Shown: positions 34,990 to 44,435, counted from the stretch's first letter. The stretch is 64,000 nt of DNA from an uncultured Lewinella sp. (GCA_937873655.1 CALMYQ010000059.1:1-64000); one strand, 5' to 3'. Notes: generated by a model from the letters alone, not told the origin. Translations and numbers: made by a program.

Positions 34990-36339
34990 ATGCAGGAAAA
35001 GATCATATCGGGTTTCTCGAAACTGACCAAAGCGGAAAAATTGACCTGGGTGACGCGGCACTACGTTGCGGATGCCGAAGCGGCTGCCGGAGAGATTGCC
35101 GGATTCACCCATGCGGACGAACGGCTGCAGCAAGTGCTCGACCGGTTCAGCGAAAATACCGTGGCCAATTACCCGATGCCTTTCGGGATTGCCCCCAATT
35201 TTCTGATCAACGGCCGGGTGTATGCCGTGCCGATGGTGATCGAGGAGAGCTCGGTGGTGGCCGCCGCGTCCAGTGCCGCCAAATTCTGGCTGGCCAGGGG
35301 CGGGTTCAAGGCCGAGGTTTTGTCGACGGTCAAACTGGGGCAGGTCCATTTCACCTGGTCCGGCGATCCGGCCAGGCTCCGCCTTGCTTTTGCCGAACTG
35401 GAATCCCGCCTGCGGCTCGATGCGGCCTACCTGACGGAGAATATGGAAAAACGCGGCGGCGGGGTCGGACAGATCGAGTTGATCGACCTGTCGGACCGGG
35501 AACCGGGGCTGTTCCAGCTTCGGATAGCGTTCGAAACCTGCGACTCAATGGGGGCTAATTTCATCAATTCCGTTCTTGAACAGTTTTCCGCTACCCTGGA
35601 AGAATTTGCCGCCGCCCACCCGGCCCTGCAACCCGATGGTAAGGACCTGGTGGTCATCATGGCCATCCTGTCCAATTATACCCCCGAATGCGTGGTTCGG
35701 GCCTACGTGGAATGCCCGGTTGACCGGCTGGCCGGTGCTTGCAAGGAGTTGGGCCCGGCGGCATTCGCGGAGAAATTCCGGAAGGCTGTCCGGATCGCAC
35801 AGGTGGACCCCTACCGTGCGGTCACCCACAATAAAGGCATTTTTAACGGCGTGGATGCGGTGGTGCTGGCTACGGCCAACGACTTCAGGGCCATCGAAGC
35901 CTGCGGACACGCTTACGCCGCCCGCGACGGCCAGTACCGCAGCCTCAGCAATTGCACGGTGGAGGACGGTTTGTTCCGGTTTTGGGCTGATCTCCCGCTG
36001 GCCGTCGGTACCGTCGGCGGATTGACCAACCTCCATCCCCTGGCCCGGCGCTCGCTGGATATACTGGGCAACCCCTCGGCGGAAGAACTGATGGCCATTG
36101 TCGCCTGTACCGGACTGGCGCAGAATTTTGCCGCCCTGCGCTCCCTGATCACAACAGGCATCCAGAGCGGGCATATGAAAATGCACCTGGCCAATATCCT
36201 GCACCACCTGGGTGCGGGAGAGCAGGAAACCCGGGAGGCTATTGAGCATTTCCGGGACAAAACCGTTTCCTTCGCAGCGGTCAGGGAATTCCTGAACAGC
36301 TTTTCCGGCAATGCCGGGGTCGTGTCGAAAGCCCCGTAA
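34990..36339 (+). CDS. Hydroxymethylglutaryl-CoA reductase, class II
   Basis: Converts HMG-CoA to mevalonate. Class II features: the ENTVANYPMPFGIAPNFLING block with its catalytic Glu, the ATANDFRAIEACGHAYAARD block (catalytic Asp region), and the late SGHMKMHLANI with its catalytic His. It lacks the membrane domain of class I enzymes. I start at the ATG 34990; a TTG at 34960 gives 10 more residues. Class II enzymes are often called degradative, but next to the IPP isomerase gene (33 bp upstream) a biosynthetic role is more likely. The following gene is convergent. Confidence 0.94.
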   Translation: MQEKIISGFSKLTKAEKLTWVTRHYVADAEAAAGEIAGFTHADERLQQVLDRFSENTVANYPMPFGIAPNFLINGRVYAVPMVIEESSVVAAASSAAKFWLARGGFKAEVLSTVKLGQVHFTWSGDPARLRLAFAELESRLRLDAAYLTENMEKRGGGVGQIELIDLSDREPGLFQLRIAFETCDSMGANFINSVLEQFSATLEEFAAAHPALQPDGKDLVVIMAILSNYTPECVVRAYVECPVDRLAGACKELGPAAFAEKFRKAVRIAQVDPYRAVTHNKGIFNGVDAVVLATANDFRAIEACGHAYAARDGQYRSLSNCTVEDGLFRFWADLPLAVGTVGGLTNLHPLARRSLDILGNPSAEELMAIVACTGLAQNFAALRSLITTGIQSGHMKMHLANILHHLGAGEQETREAIEHFRDKTVSFAAVREFLNSFSGNAGVVSKAP

Positions 36340-36359
36340 AGGTTAAGGATGCCGGCAGC

Positions 36360-37271
36360 TTATTTGAAGCCGAACTTTTTGAGCCCTTCATGGCTGATGG
36401 CAATGGCTTCCATCGGGGTCTGGTCAAAGGTCATGTCCTGCTCTACCAGGTAGAATTCCATTCCCGACAGTTCTTTTTGCGCCAGAATTTTGGCAAAATC
36501 GATCGAACCGGTACCTACGGGGGCAAATCTGCCCTGCGCGTCCATGTCCTTGATATGCCAGGCTTTGAACCGCCCGGGCGCTTTATTGAAATAGGCTATA
36601 GGGTCGGCGCCGGCCTTGGTGACCCAGTACAGGTCCATCTGGAAATTGAGATTGGCGGGATCTGAGTGTTCGATGAAATAATCCATCGGAATGACACCCT
36701 GGGCATTTTTCTCGAATTCGAAGTTGTGGTTGTGATACAGGCATTTCAATCCGGCAGCCGTACATTTTTGGGCGATGGTATTGATAATACTCATGACCTC
36801 TTCTATGTCTCCGGTCATGCCCAGGGTCTTCGTTTCAGGGTCGAACTTGAAATGCCCCATCGGAGGAACCGGGATCACGAAATACTTGAACCCAGCGGCT
36901 TTGACGTCAGCGATCATTTTATCGGCATTGTCCAGGGTAACGTCCCCGTGGTGGGAGCTGATCGGCTCCAGCCCGACCTCGGCCAGATAATTTTTGAACT
37001 CGACCGGTTCCATGCCGTAGAACTTGCCGTCGGCATATCCTGCCGCTTCAATGTATTTATAGCCGATGTCGGCCACCGCTTTGAGGACTTCCCTCGGCGC
37101 TTTGGCCAGGGTATCTCTCAGGGTATACAGGGCCAGACCGCCGAACGCCGCAGCGAGCGTGGCATTTTCCTGGTCGGCGTTGTCCGTGTTTTCCGAAGCA
37201 TTGTTGCAAGCCGTCGCGTACAGCAATGCACCGGCCAGCAGAAGGGCGGAAAATTTGCGCATGTTGGTCAT
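36360..37271 (-). CDS. Xylose-isomerase-like TIM-barrel lipoprotein
   Basis: About 303 residues. The signal ends in the lipobox ATAC, making this a lipid-anchored member of the AP-endonuclease-2/sugar phosphate isomerase fold. Metal-ligand regions are visible: GLKCLYHNHNFEF (His), NFQMDLYWV (Asp), FKAWHIKDMD (His/Asp) and YLVEQDM (Glu). Such exported members occur in sugar-catabolism loci of Bacteroidota and may act on 3-keto sugars or inositols, but no dehydrogenase is adjacent here. The start at 37271 (MTNMRKF) or 37262 (MRKF) both keep the signal; longer frames do not. Confidence 0.85.
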   Translation of the reverse strand: MTNMRKFSALLLAGALLYATACNNASENTDNADQENATLAAAFGGLALYTLRDTLAKAPREVLKAVADIGYKYIEAAGYADGKFYGMEPVEFKNYLAEVGLEPISSHHGDVTLDNADKMIADVKAAGFKYFVIPVPPMGHFKFDPETKTLGMTGDIEEVMSIINTIAQKCTAAGLKCLYHNHNFEFEKNAQGVIPMDYFIEHSDPANLNFQMDLYWVTKAGADPIAYFNKAPGRFKAWHIKDMDAQGRFAPVGTGSIDFAKILAQKELSGMEFYLVEQDMTFDQTPMEAIAISHEGLKKFGFK

Positions 37272-37336
37272 TTGTTTTGTTTTTAAGATAATCCCCGACA
37301 CCATGATGTCCTGGGGCTCCGTACCGGAGGCAAGTG

Positions 37337-37434
37337 CAAATCTAAAAGATGGCGGGATATAATCGGCGGTTTTTTATGCCGGCCTCCTGCGAGAGCATAA
37401 ATCTTTTCATTTTCCGGGGATTGTCCTAGCTTTG
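37337..37434. promoter_or_regulatory. Divergent -7 elements for the isomerase and PhoD genes
   Basis: On the minus strand TAGATTTG (plus 37337-37344) faces the lipoprotein isomerase gene, and on the plus strand TAGCTTTG (37427-37434) faces the phosphatase gene. Both match TAnnTTTG; neither has a clean TTG at the expected -33 distance. Confidence 0.45.
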
Positions 37435-37476
37435 TTCCCGGTACGATTTCATTTTTTTTCAATCCAATGCCCGCGT

Positions 37477-38796
37477 ATGAAAAAGCAGATCGCTTTCATT
37501 TATCTCCAATTGTTCCTGGCCTCCCTTGCATTTGGCCAGAAAGAGTTGCTCCAGTCGGGCCCGATGCTGGGGTACAGCGAAATGAAAGAAGTCCTGCTCT
37601 GGGTGCAAACCAAAACGCCGGCCAAGGTGCAGTTCGCCTATTGGGAAACTGGTGGGACCGGCAGAAAAACCCTGACCGACAGCAAAACAACCGCAAAAGA
37701 GGAGGGGTATACGGCCAGGTTGATCGCCGACCAGGTTGAACCGGGTAAGCAATACGATTACGAACTACTCATCAACAACCAGCCGGTGAAATTGCCGTAT
37801 CCGACCCGGTTTCAAACCCAGACCTTGTGGCAATTTCGCACCGATCCGCCCGATTTCTCCCTGGCGGTCGGCAGTTGTTTCTATGTGAATGAACCGGAAT
37901 ACGATCGCCCGGGAACGCCCTACGGCGGCGAATACCAGATCATGACAGCCATTTACAACCGCCACCCGGATGCCATGCTCTGGCTGGGCGACAATGTTTA
38001 TTTCCGGGAACCGGACTGGTACACCCGCACCGGGATGATACACCGTTACACGCATACCCGGTCCTTACCGGAATTGCAACCCCTGCTGGCTTCCACCCAC
38101 CACTACGCCATCTGGGATGACCACGATTTCGGCCCGAACGACTCCGACCGGGGTTTTATCCAGAAGGACGAGACGCTGGATGTTTTCAAATTGTTCTGGG
38201 GCAACCTCAATTACGGCCTGCCCGGGAAGAAAGGCGTAACCGGCTATTTCCAGTTTGAAGACGTCGACTTCTTCCTGTTGGACAATCGCTATTTCCGCAC
38301 CCCCAACAACCGGACCACCGAAAAACGCACCCTCCTGGGCAACGACCAGATCGAATGGCTCATCGACGCGCTGGCGTTCAGCAAGGCGCCGTTCAAGATC
38401 ATCGCGGTCGGCGGCCAGTTCCTGAACACCGTCAAGGCGTATGAAACCTATGCCAACCTGGCCCCCGAAGAAAGGAGCTATATCCTCGACCGCATCGAGG
38501 AAGAAGGCATTACCGGCGTGGTCTTTCTCAGCGGCGACCGGCACCACACCGAGCTGAGTTCCTACACCAATGCGGCAGGGCATGCCGTATACGACCTGAC
38601 GGTATCGCCGCTTACTTCAGGTGTGGGTAACCCTGAAAAGGAGGTCAACGACCTGCGCGTGCCCGGCACCCTGCTGGTGAAGCGCAATTTCGGCCTCCTC
38701 GAATTCAGCGGCCCGCTCAACGAACGGAAAATGACCATCCGGATCATCAATTCGGGAGGTGAGGAGCAATGGAGCCGGGAGATCCGGCCCCAATAA
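37477..38796 (+). CDS. PhoD-like alkaline phosphatase D family protein
   Basis: 440 residues from the ATG at 37477, chosen because it begins the signal peptide (MKKQIAFIYLQLFLASLAFG). An N-terminal beta-sandwich (about 30-125) precedes the metallophosphoesterase core. Metal-ligand motifs: GDNVYFREPDW, DDHDFGPNDSDRGF and the late SGDRHHTELSS. It is a secreted Ca/Fe-type phosphatase or phosphodiesterase for phosphate scavenging, or possibly a phospholipase-D-like enzyme; the family covers both. It converges on the TonB receptor gene with only 15 bp between stops. Confidence 0.9.
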   Translation: MKKQIAFIYLQLFLASLAFGQKELLQSGPMLGYSEMKEVLLWVQTKTPAKVQFAYWETGGTGRKTLTDSKTTAKEEGYTARLIADQVEPGKQYDYELLINNQPVKLPYPTRFQTQTLWQFRTDPPDFSLAVGSCFYVNEPEYDRPGTPYGGEYQIMTAIYNRHPDAMLWLGDNVYFREPDWYTRTGMIHRYTHTRSLPELQPLLASTHHYAIWDDHDFGPNDSDRGFIQKDETLDVFKLFWGNLNYGLPGKKGVTGYFQFEDVDFFLLDNRYFRTPNNRTTEKRTLLGNDQIEWLIDALAFSKAPFKIIAVGGQFLNTVKAYETYANLAPEERSYILDRIEEEGITGVVFLSGDRHHTELSSYTNAAGHAVYDLTVSPLTSGVGNPEKEVNDLRVPGTLLVKRNFGLLEFSGPLNERKMTIRIINSGGEEQWSREIRPQ

Positions 38797-38811
38797 GCTG
38801 AAAAACAGCGT

Positions 38812-40977
38812 TTACAACTTCAATTTTATCCCGCCGCTGATCACACGCCCTTCCGTGTGGGTCCAGATCTCCCCGAACCTGGGCTGGGTATGGGTACCCT
38901 CGTTGACGTTGGCATACCGGCTTTGCCGGACATCCGTGAAATTTTCGGCGTTGAAGTACAGGGCTACCTTCCCGAATACTTTTTCGATGAAAAAACCGAA
39001 TTCCCAGAAATCGGAAGAATGGACGCCATTACTCAGGCGTTGCGTAGACGTGTAGTAACCTTCCAGTCCGAGTTTGATGTTGCCGTGCACCTCATACAGG
39101 GCGATCAGGTTGAGCTTGCTTTCAGGTACAAGGGGCAGGCGCCGGTTGCCGGTCAGGTATTCGCCGGTTGCCCGCGTAAAGGTATAGCCCGCGAAGAATT
39201 TGAACGGCTCCAGCAGGAATTTAAGGTTGGTCTCAAAACCGGATGTGTTGACCGGCCGGTCCGCGTTCACATACTGCAGAAAACCGGCGGCCGTTTCCGT
39301 CAGGATCATCGGTCGGGTTATCCGGGTATAAAAAAAGAGTTGGTTGGCCGAGATGACGAGTTCGCCGATCGCGGTTTTGTACCCGATATCAAATGTGCCG
39401 CCGATACTCTTTTCCGGATCAAGATGATCGCCGGAACGGAGAACGTCGCGATAGGCCAGCGATTCGGTCTCCTCCGTGAACAGGGTGGGCGTGCTGTAGC
39501 CCATTCCGGCTGAGATGCGGCTGCTCCATTTTTGATCCCATTTGTAAAGTGCCGAGATCCTGGGCAGGAATTGCCACCCGTAACGCCCTGCGCGATCGAG
39601 CCGGATCCCGTTCTCAAAAGCCAGTTTTTCATTCACATCCCAGGCATCCTGCAGGTAGAGGCCGACCGTTGCCAGCCGGGCATCCCTCGGGTTATCACTC
39701 AGTTTCCGGTCTTCGTCAAACCGGTCGTAAACCACATTCAGCCCGGTGATCAGGCTATGAGCGCCCAGGGGGTGGGTCATTGAGATGTCGGTATAGGCGT
39801 TGTACTGGATGCCCGCAAAGCTGTAATCCGGGATGTCGATCTTCCGGTCGAAAATGCTGAAACTCTGCTTGGCGACCAACTGCCTGTTGTCCGCAAGTTC
39901 AGACCTGAATTCAACGGTGGTCAGGTTTCTGAACGACCGGTTCTGTTCGAAATAAGGGTGCGAAGGGTCGGCCTCGTCCCGGATGGCGTCGAGATCGCCG
40001 CCCTTTCGGTTTTGGGAAACGATCATATTGCTGATGCTCAGGGTATTCCGGTCATCGAAATAAAACCAGAGCCTGGGCGTGACGGAAAAAGAAAGGGTTT
40101 GCGGGACTTCCGTGAAATGGTCGTTGTCCACATCATAAGCAGCGTGGCGATTAACGGTCCCGAGAAAGGTAAAGCCCGTTTTTTTCGATTTCCCCGACAG
40201 GAAAAGGCCGAGATCCGATGCGCCCACGTTCGACTGGTTGAGTTGCAGGTTGATGGCGCGTTTGTCCGACGGTTGTTTGCTGATGAAATTGATCACGCCG
40301 GCGATGGCGCCTCCGCCGTACAAGGTGCTGGCAGGTCCTTTGATGACTTCGACCTGCTGCAGGTCGAGCGGCGGCAGATCGAGTATGCTCAGTCCGCCCG
40401 CGAAGTTGCCGAAATTGGCGAAGCCGTCTTTCAAAAGCTGGGTGTACCGCCCGTCGAGGCCCTGAATGCGGATGCTGGCGTTGGCGCTGGTGGCCGAAGT
40501 CTGCTGCACCTGGATGCCCGTACTTTCGTGCAGGATCATGCTTACGTTGGAAGGCCGCATATTGCTCTTCTCATCGATCTCCTCCAGTCCGATGGCCTCG
40601 ATGCGGGTAGGCGTATCAGCAATGGTACGGGACCCGCGGGAGGTCGTTACGATCACCTCGTCGAGGTCCTCCCCTTCATGGTGCAATTGGATGCGGATCG
40701 TCTTGCCGTTGTCGGCCGGAAATTGACGGGCAACCGTCGTCCGTTCATAACCCAGGTAGGAGACCTCAAAGACTTGTTTGCCGTCGGGAATGTTTTCCAG
40801 GTCGGCGATGCCGTCTTCATTGGTGGTTGTCCCAGACCCCGTTCCGGCGAGCAGGACCGAAGCGCCGATCAGGTTTTCACCGGATTCGGCGTCCTGAATG
40901 AGGAATATTGCCTTGTTCTGGGCAGATAGCAGGGTCAGGTTGAACAATGTTGCAACGTATAGGAAAAATATTTTCAT
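38812..40977 (-). CDS. TonB-dependent receptor with CarboxypepD-like domain
   Basis: 721 residues: signal peptide (1-19), CarboxypepD-regulatory-like domain (about 25-105), plug domain (about 115-230; DTPTRIEAIGLEEIDEK, GPASTLYGGGAIAGVINFIS), then barrel to the C-terminal KLKL. The plug resembles receptors for siderophores, copper or other metals rather than SusC sugar receptors. The gene just upstream on the strand encodes a Cys/His-rich protein of the kind that often precedes metal receptors. No SusD follows. The ligand is therefore probably a metal or metal chelate, but this is inference. Confidence 0.9.
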   Translation of the reverse strand: MKIFFLYVATLFNLTLLSAQNKAIFLIQDAESGENLIGASVLLAGTGSGTTTNEDGIADLENIPDGKQVFEVSYLGYERTTVARQFPADNGKTIRIQLHHEGEDLDEVIVTTSRGSRTIADTPTRIEAIGLEEIDEKSNMRPSNVSMILHESTGIQVQQTSATSANASIRIQGLDGRYTQLLKDGFANFGNFAGGLSILDLPPLDLQQVEVIKGPASTLYGGGAIAGVINFISKQPSDKRAINLQLNQSNVGASDLGLFLSGKSKKTGFTFLGTVNRHAAYDVDNDHFTEVPQTLSFSVTPRLWFYFDDRNTLSISNMIVSQNRKGGDLDAIRDEADPSHPYFEQNRSFRNLTTVEFRSELADNRQLVAKQSFSIFDRKIDIPDYSFAGIQYNAYTDISMTHPLGAHSLITGLNVVYDRFDEDRKLSDNPRDARLATVGLYLQDAWDVNEKLAFENGIRLDRAGRYGWQFLPRISALYKWDQKWSSRISAGMGYSTPTLFTEETESLAYRDVLRSGDHLDPEKSIGGTFDIGYKTAIGELVISANQLFFYTRITRPMILTETAAGFLQYVNADRPVNTSGFETNLKFLLEPFKFFAGYTFTRATGEYLTGNRRLPLVPESKLNLIALYEVHGNIKLGLEGYYTSTQRLSNGVHSSDFWEFGFFIEKVFGKVALYFNAENFTDVRQSRYANVNEGTHTQPRFGEIWTHTEGRVISGGIKLKL

Positions 40978-41093
40978 ACAAGGTTGTTATTGGACATCGG
41001 ACGTGACCGGTCAACAGGTAACCGTATCTGTTTGGGCGGCTGTGAGTGTCCGGTGCCGGTTAAATGGATTAATGCGGAAATGTGAATGGAAGA

Positions 41094-41429
41094 TCAGGCA
41101 ATAACAACCTTGGGCGGCCGGAAGATGCCGTCGGGAAATTCGCGCTGGAGCGGCCTTTGGTAGGTGAATGGGGCATCCGCGAACAGGAAAAACCTGCCCG
41201 GATGGAAACCCGGCGTTTTGAACCCGGCAGTGACCTGTCCGCAACAGGTGCAGGTGCAGAATGGAGAACAAAGGTCGTCATCCTGTTGGTGGCTGCAGCC
41301 GGAGTGCTCTCCGGAAACCATGCGATGCCTGCCGTCTTGCATTTCATTTTCCGATGCGCAGGTATCCGTGCAAGGCAGTAGGCTCAGCATCAGAAAATAG
41401 AAGCTTAAGATGGAAGTCAGGCATTTCAT
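41094..41429 (-). CDS. Cys/His-rich DUF6660-like protein
   Basis: 112 residues from the ATG at 41429 (MKCLTSILSFYFLMLSLLPC), which begins a signal-like hydrophobic segment; a longer frame to 41471 adds an implausible basic stretch. The middle is rich in possible metal ligands: CSHQQDDDLCSPFCTCTCCG, with His and Cys clustered. Small proteins of this layout commonly precede TonB receptors in Bacteroidota and resemble DUF6660. It lies 116 bp before the receptor gene and could bind copper or zinc at the envelope. Confidence in the family name is moderate. Confidence 0.7.
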   Translation of the reverse strand: MKCLTSILSFYFLMLSLLPCTDTCASENEMQDGRHRMVSGEHSGCSHQQDDDLCSPFCTCTCCGQVTAGFKTPGFHPGRFFLFADAPFTYQRPLQREFPDGIFRPPKVVIA

Positions 41430-41482
41430 CGCTAAAGAAACGGCGATCTTGCGGATTTTGTTTCCGGCCATATCAAATTAAC

Positions 41483-43141
41483 CTATCGGTTTTCCAACAC
41501 CTGCCCATCCGCTTCCAACCGCTTCCGCAGATCTGTGTAATCCACACCCTGTACGGGGAGGTTCTTCTCTATTGCCAGGACCGCCAATGCAGCCGCGCTC
41601 TGTCCCAGGATCATGAACACCGGCTCCATCCGGATGGAACCGAAGGCGATATGCGTACTGGATACGGCAACCGGTACGATCAGGTTGCTGCATTCCGCTG
41701 CTTTGGGCAGGATGGCGCCCAGGGATATGGGGTAGGGATCGGGCGGATGAACACCGATATCGCCTTCGTTCTGGACGAAGCCTTCGGGGGTGATATAGCG
41801 TTGCACATTGTGCGAGTCCATGGTGTAGGACCCCATGCCGATGGGATCTTCTACCGGTTTGTTGCCCATGATCTCGTTTTCGGTCATCACCCGTTGGCCG
41901 ACCATGCGGCGGCCTTCCCGGACGTAGATCTGATGGGGCCAGTTTCCGTTGTCGGTGAATTCGTCTTTGGACAGGCCCCATTTTTGCATTTCGCTGCGTA
42001 CGTCTTCCGGCACCCGCGGGTCGTTGGCCAGGAAATACAGCAGGCCTTGCTGGTAGGTTTGGTGCTCCCGGATGATTTCCCGGCGCCGTTCGTAGGCGGC
42101 TTCCGGATAATCGTAGCTCATGCCGATATTGTCGAAGCTGAAGGGGCCGTGGTTGTTGACATCCGTTTTTCCGTTGGGGGTGGCGTCGAATTTGTCGAAG
42201 GTTTCGCGCCAGCCGGCATTCAGCACCCGGAGCGCCAGTTCGTATTGCGCGGGGTCGTATCCGGACGGTTTTTCAAACGGAACGCGGTTGGCCGGGATTT
42301 TGGTCAGGCAGGTCCGGAAGCAGTAGGCCTGTACTTTGCGGTCGCCTTCGCCGTTTGCGCCCGGCGGTTGGTTGGAAATGCGGGCCAGTACCCCGCTGGA
42401 CGGGTCGCCGGGCCTGACGTAGGGGCTGATGTTCAGGTTGCCGAAATGGTGCCCGTGGTGGAAAACGCCGGCTTGCACGCCGTCCCATTGTTCGTTGTAT
42501 TCGCGATTGGCTTCGCGGCCTACGCGATAGGTAATGCCTGCAGCTGCCATCAGGTCGCCCTCATAGGTGGCGTCGATGAATACCTGTGCCTGGAATTTTT
42601 TGCCGCTCAGGGTAGAAATGGATGCAATGCGGCCTTTTTTCATTTTTACGCCGCGTGTGCGGTCCAGCCATTCATTGCGGTATACGGTAATGCGGTTATC
42701 CCGGATAAGATCCTCAAAAACCTGCTCCGCGATATGGGGTTCGAAGATCCACATGGTGCGATTTTCGCCGTCGATGGCCGGCGTACCCTGTCCGCGGTTG
42801 CCGTATTCTTCTCGTTTTTGCCATTTCCAGGTGGCCGGATCCTGATAGTAGCGGTATACCCGCTGGTAGAATTCGCGCGCCAGGCCGCCGATGACCGCCT
42901 TGTTGCCGGTGTCGGTAAATCCCAGTCCCGAAGCGGATAATCCGCCCAGGTGTTTGTCCGGTGAAACGATGACTGCGGACCGGCCCATTTTGGTTGCCTG
43001 GACTGCCGCTGTGACGGCCGCGCAGGTGCCGCCGTAAATGACGACATCGGCGGTGGTTACAGGCTGATCACCGGAGGGCAGTTTGGCGCCGCAACTCCAG
43101 AACAGGAACAGCAAATAAAACAGGTAGATCGCTTTTTTCAT
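41483..43141 (-). CDS. Secreted FAD-dependent oxidoreductase
   Basis: 552 residues of the FAD_oxidored type. A lipoprotein-like signal (YLLFLFWSC) is followed by a Rossmann FAD motif in VVIYGGTCAAVTAAVQATKM and the GGLSASGLGFTD stretch, then VFIDATYEGDLMAAAGI, typical of this group, and a late region that closes the FAD site. Relatives are annotated as xanthan lyase-like or sugar-processing oxidoreductases; true lyase activity is not shown for most. It is probably periplasmic and acts on a carbohydrate or related compound. It is the first gene of a minus-strand group ending with the metal receptor but is separated by 53 bp from the small Cys-rich gene, so co-transcription is possible. Confidence 0.87.
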   Translation of the reverse strand: MKKAIYLFYLLFLFWSCGAKLPSGDQPVTTADVVIYGGTCAAVTAAVQATKMGRSAVIVSPDKHLGGLSASGLGFTDTGNKAVIGGLAREFYQRVYRYYQDPATWKWQKREEYGNRGQGTPAIDGENRTMWIFEPHIAEQVFEDLIRDNRITVYRNEWLDRTRGVKMKKGRIASISTLSGKKFQAQVFIDATYEGDLMAAAGITYRVGREANREYNEQWDGVQAGVFHHGHHFGNLNISPYVRPGDPSSGVLARISNQPPGANGEGDRKVQAYCFRTCLTKIPANRVPFEKPSGYDPAQYELALRVLNAGWRETFDKFDATPNGKTDVNNHGPFSFDNIGMSYDYPEAAYERRREIIREHQTYQQGLLYFLANDPRVPEDVRSEMQKWGLSKDEFTDNGNWPHQIYVREGRRMVGQRVMTENEIMGNKPVEDPIGMGSYTMDSHNVQRYITPEGFVQNEGDIGVHPPDPYPISLGAILPKAAECSNLIVPVAVSSTHIAFGSIRMEPVFMILGQSAAALAVLAIEKNLPVQGVDYTDLRKRLEADGQVLENR

Positions 43142-43246
43142 GGCCTTATAACGTGAGCACTACCGACGAACCAGCAAATAGGGGTTATGGGCGGTAGTTC
43201 AGAGTTCTGCGTATTTTTCCTTTCAATTGCAGGCGGCAGGTTCCGG

Positions 43247-43801
43247 TCAAGCAGATTTCTTAAATTTTAACCTGTTTTTTACTCGTTTATACTCCTCCAA
43301 CCGTTTTATTGTATCCATCTTAATATCTTCTTCCAACTTCCTGGAGTAAAGTCTATGCCAATAAGTAGCAGGAATCATATTACCGCTATGGTGCTCCAGC
43401 CGATACATCAATTCGATATTTGGGTTTTCTTTATCATTGAGGATGCGGCTTAGTTTTGTCTTATGAATATCTAAATCAGCAGCAAAATCCGTCCTGGTCT
43501 TTTTCAAAAGGTCAATGTATTTTTTTAACTGGCTCGAAAAGGAATAACTTTCAATAAATTCTGATTGTTTGAAGTAGTCTTTCATTAACAACCTCATCCG
43601 CATCAACTCACTTTGCAGAATCTGTTCATCCGACATATTTTTCAAACTTTCAAATCGAAGCTTGCGAAATTCATCATTAGCCTGTTCCCGCTCTTCATCG
43701 GTCATTGAGCTTCTGAAAACAAAACTCTCGACAATTTCTTCATCAGATAATTTTTTCCTCAAATCCTCGTAAGTTGGTTCCTTTGTCTTACTCATTTCCA
43801 A
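43247..43801 (-). CDS. HTH (Xre-like) protein paired with a GNAT gene, antitoxin-like
   Basis: 184 residues. The N-terminal 90 are charged helices; a helix-turn-helix of the Xre type covers about 95-145 (RTDFAADLDIHKTKLSRILN, then NIELMYRLEHHSG), and the tail is Lys/Arg rich. Its ATG lies inside the end of the upstream GNAT gene (14-bp overlap), so the two are translationally linked. A GNAT enzyme with an HTH partner is the layout of acetyltransferase toxin-antitoxin systems, though known ones mostly use ribbon-helix-helix antitoxins, and here the toxin-like gene comes first. Base composition is AT-richer than the flanking core. Antitoxin role is inference. Confidence 0.72.
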   Translation of the reverse strand: MEMSKTKEPTYEDLRKKLSDEEIVESFVFRSSMTDEEREQANDEFRKLRFESLKNMSDEQILQSELMRMRLLMKDYFKQSEFIESYSFSSQLKKYIDLLKKTRTDFAADLDIHKTKLSRILNDKENPNIELMYRLEHHSGNMIPATYWHRLYSRKLEEDIKMDTIKRLEEYKRVKNRLKFKKSA

Positions 43802-44261
43802 GGTATTTGTTTACTAAATTTTGTGAAGCAGGTCCTTCTATTCCCAAAAACCGACCATATTGCCTAAATCCATATTTATGCTGATAATGATCAATCAACT
43901 GGGTTTTAGGTTCTATTGATACAAATCCATAATATCCTCTTTTTATTGCTATCTCTGCTGCATGTGCAATCAGGCATCCTGCAATAAGGTCCAACTCTTT
44001 GTTCTTTCCCTGATGTGGCTTTGATACCTCTAGCAGATTCAGATGTATCCTGAATTCTTGAGGAATATCTATCAAAGACACCAGGCCAAGTATTGTGTTA
44101 TCATCCGACAGCAAGTACATCTTGTATACTTCGTATCGCTTTTCTGTCTCCCAGTCAAATGAAAAACCGGGGTCTTTTTTAATGGCGCTATAGTCCTTAT
44201 TCGCAATTTCAGAAATTACGGCTTCCAATAACTTACCTGAGGGCCTATGCTTCAACTTCAT
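43788..44261 (-). CDS. GNAT-fold protein paired with an HTH gene, toxin-like
   Basis: 157 residues. A GNAT-like fold is suggested by strand LGLVSLIDIPQEFRIHLNLLEV, a degenerate acetyl-CoA loop (HQGKNKELD near residue 85) and the C-terminal YQHKYGFRQYG motif. The loop is not a classical Q/R-x-x-G-x-G/A, so activity is uncertain. It overlaps the following HTH gene by 14 bp. Size and pairing resemble GNAT toxins (which acetylate charged tRNAs), but a plain acetyltransferase with a regulator is possible. A -7-like TATCTTTG lies about 20-30 bases upstream. Confidence 0.7.
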   Translation of the reverse strand: MKLKHRPSGKLLEAVISEIANKDYSAIKKDPGFSFDWETEKRYEVYKMYLLSDDNTILGLVSLIDIPQEFRIHLNLLEVSKPHQGKNKELDLIAGCLIAHAAEIAIKRGYYGFVSIEPKTQLIDHYQHKYGFRQYGRFLGIEGPASQNLVNKYLGNE

Positions 44262-44281
44262 GGAATTGCGTTCTATCCTTG

Positions 44282-44289
44282 CAAAGATA
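44282..44289 (-). promoter_or_regulatory. Candidate -7 element (TATCTTTG) for the GNAT/HTH pair
   Basis: On the minus strand this box sits 21 bases before the ATG at 44261, so the transcript would be nearly leaderless. No good -33 match was found. Confidence 0.45.
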
Positions 44290-44435
44290 AGTAAAAATGT
44301 TTATGAAATTAATAAATTTGTATGATTTATTTTTAGTAAAGCCGTTGATATTTTTTGTAATTGATGATATCCCTTTTATCCTGTTTCTTAAGGTTTCTTT
44401 TCTTTCAAGCGCAAGACTTCCAAGCTCTATTCAAT

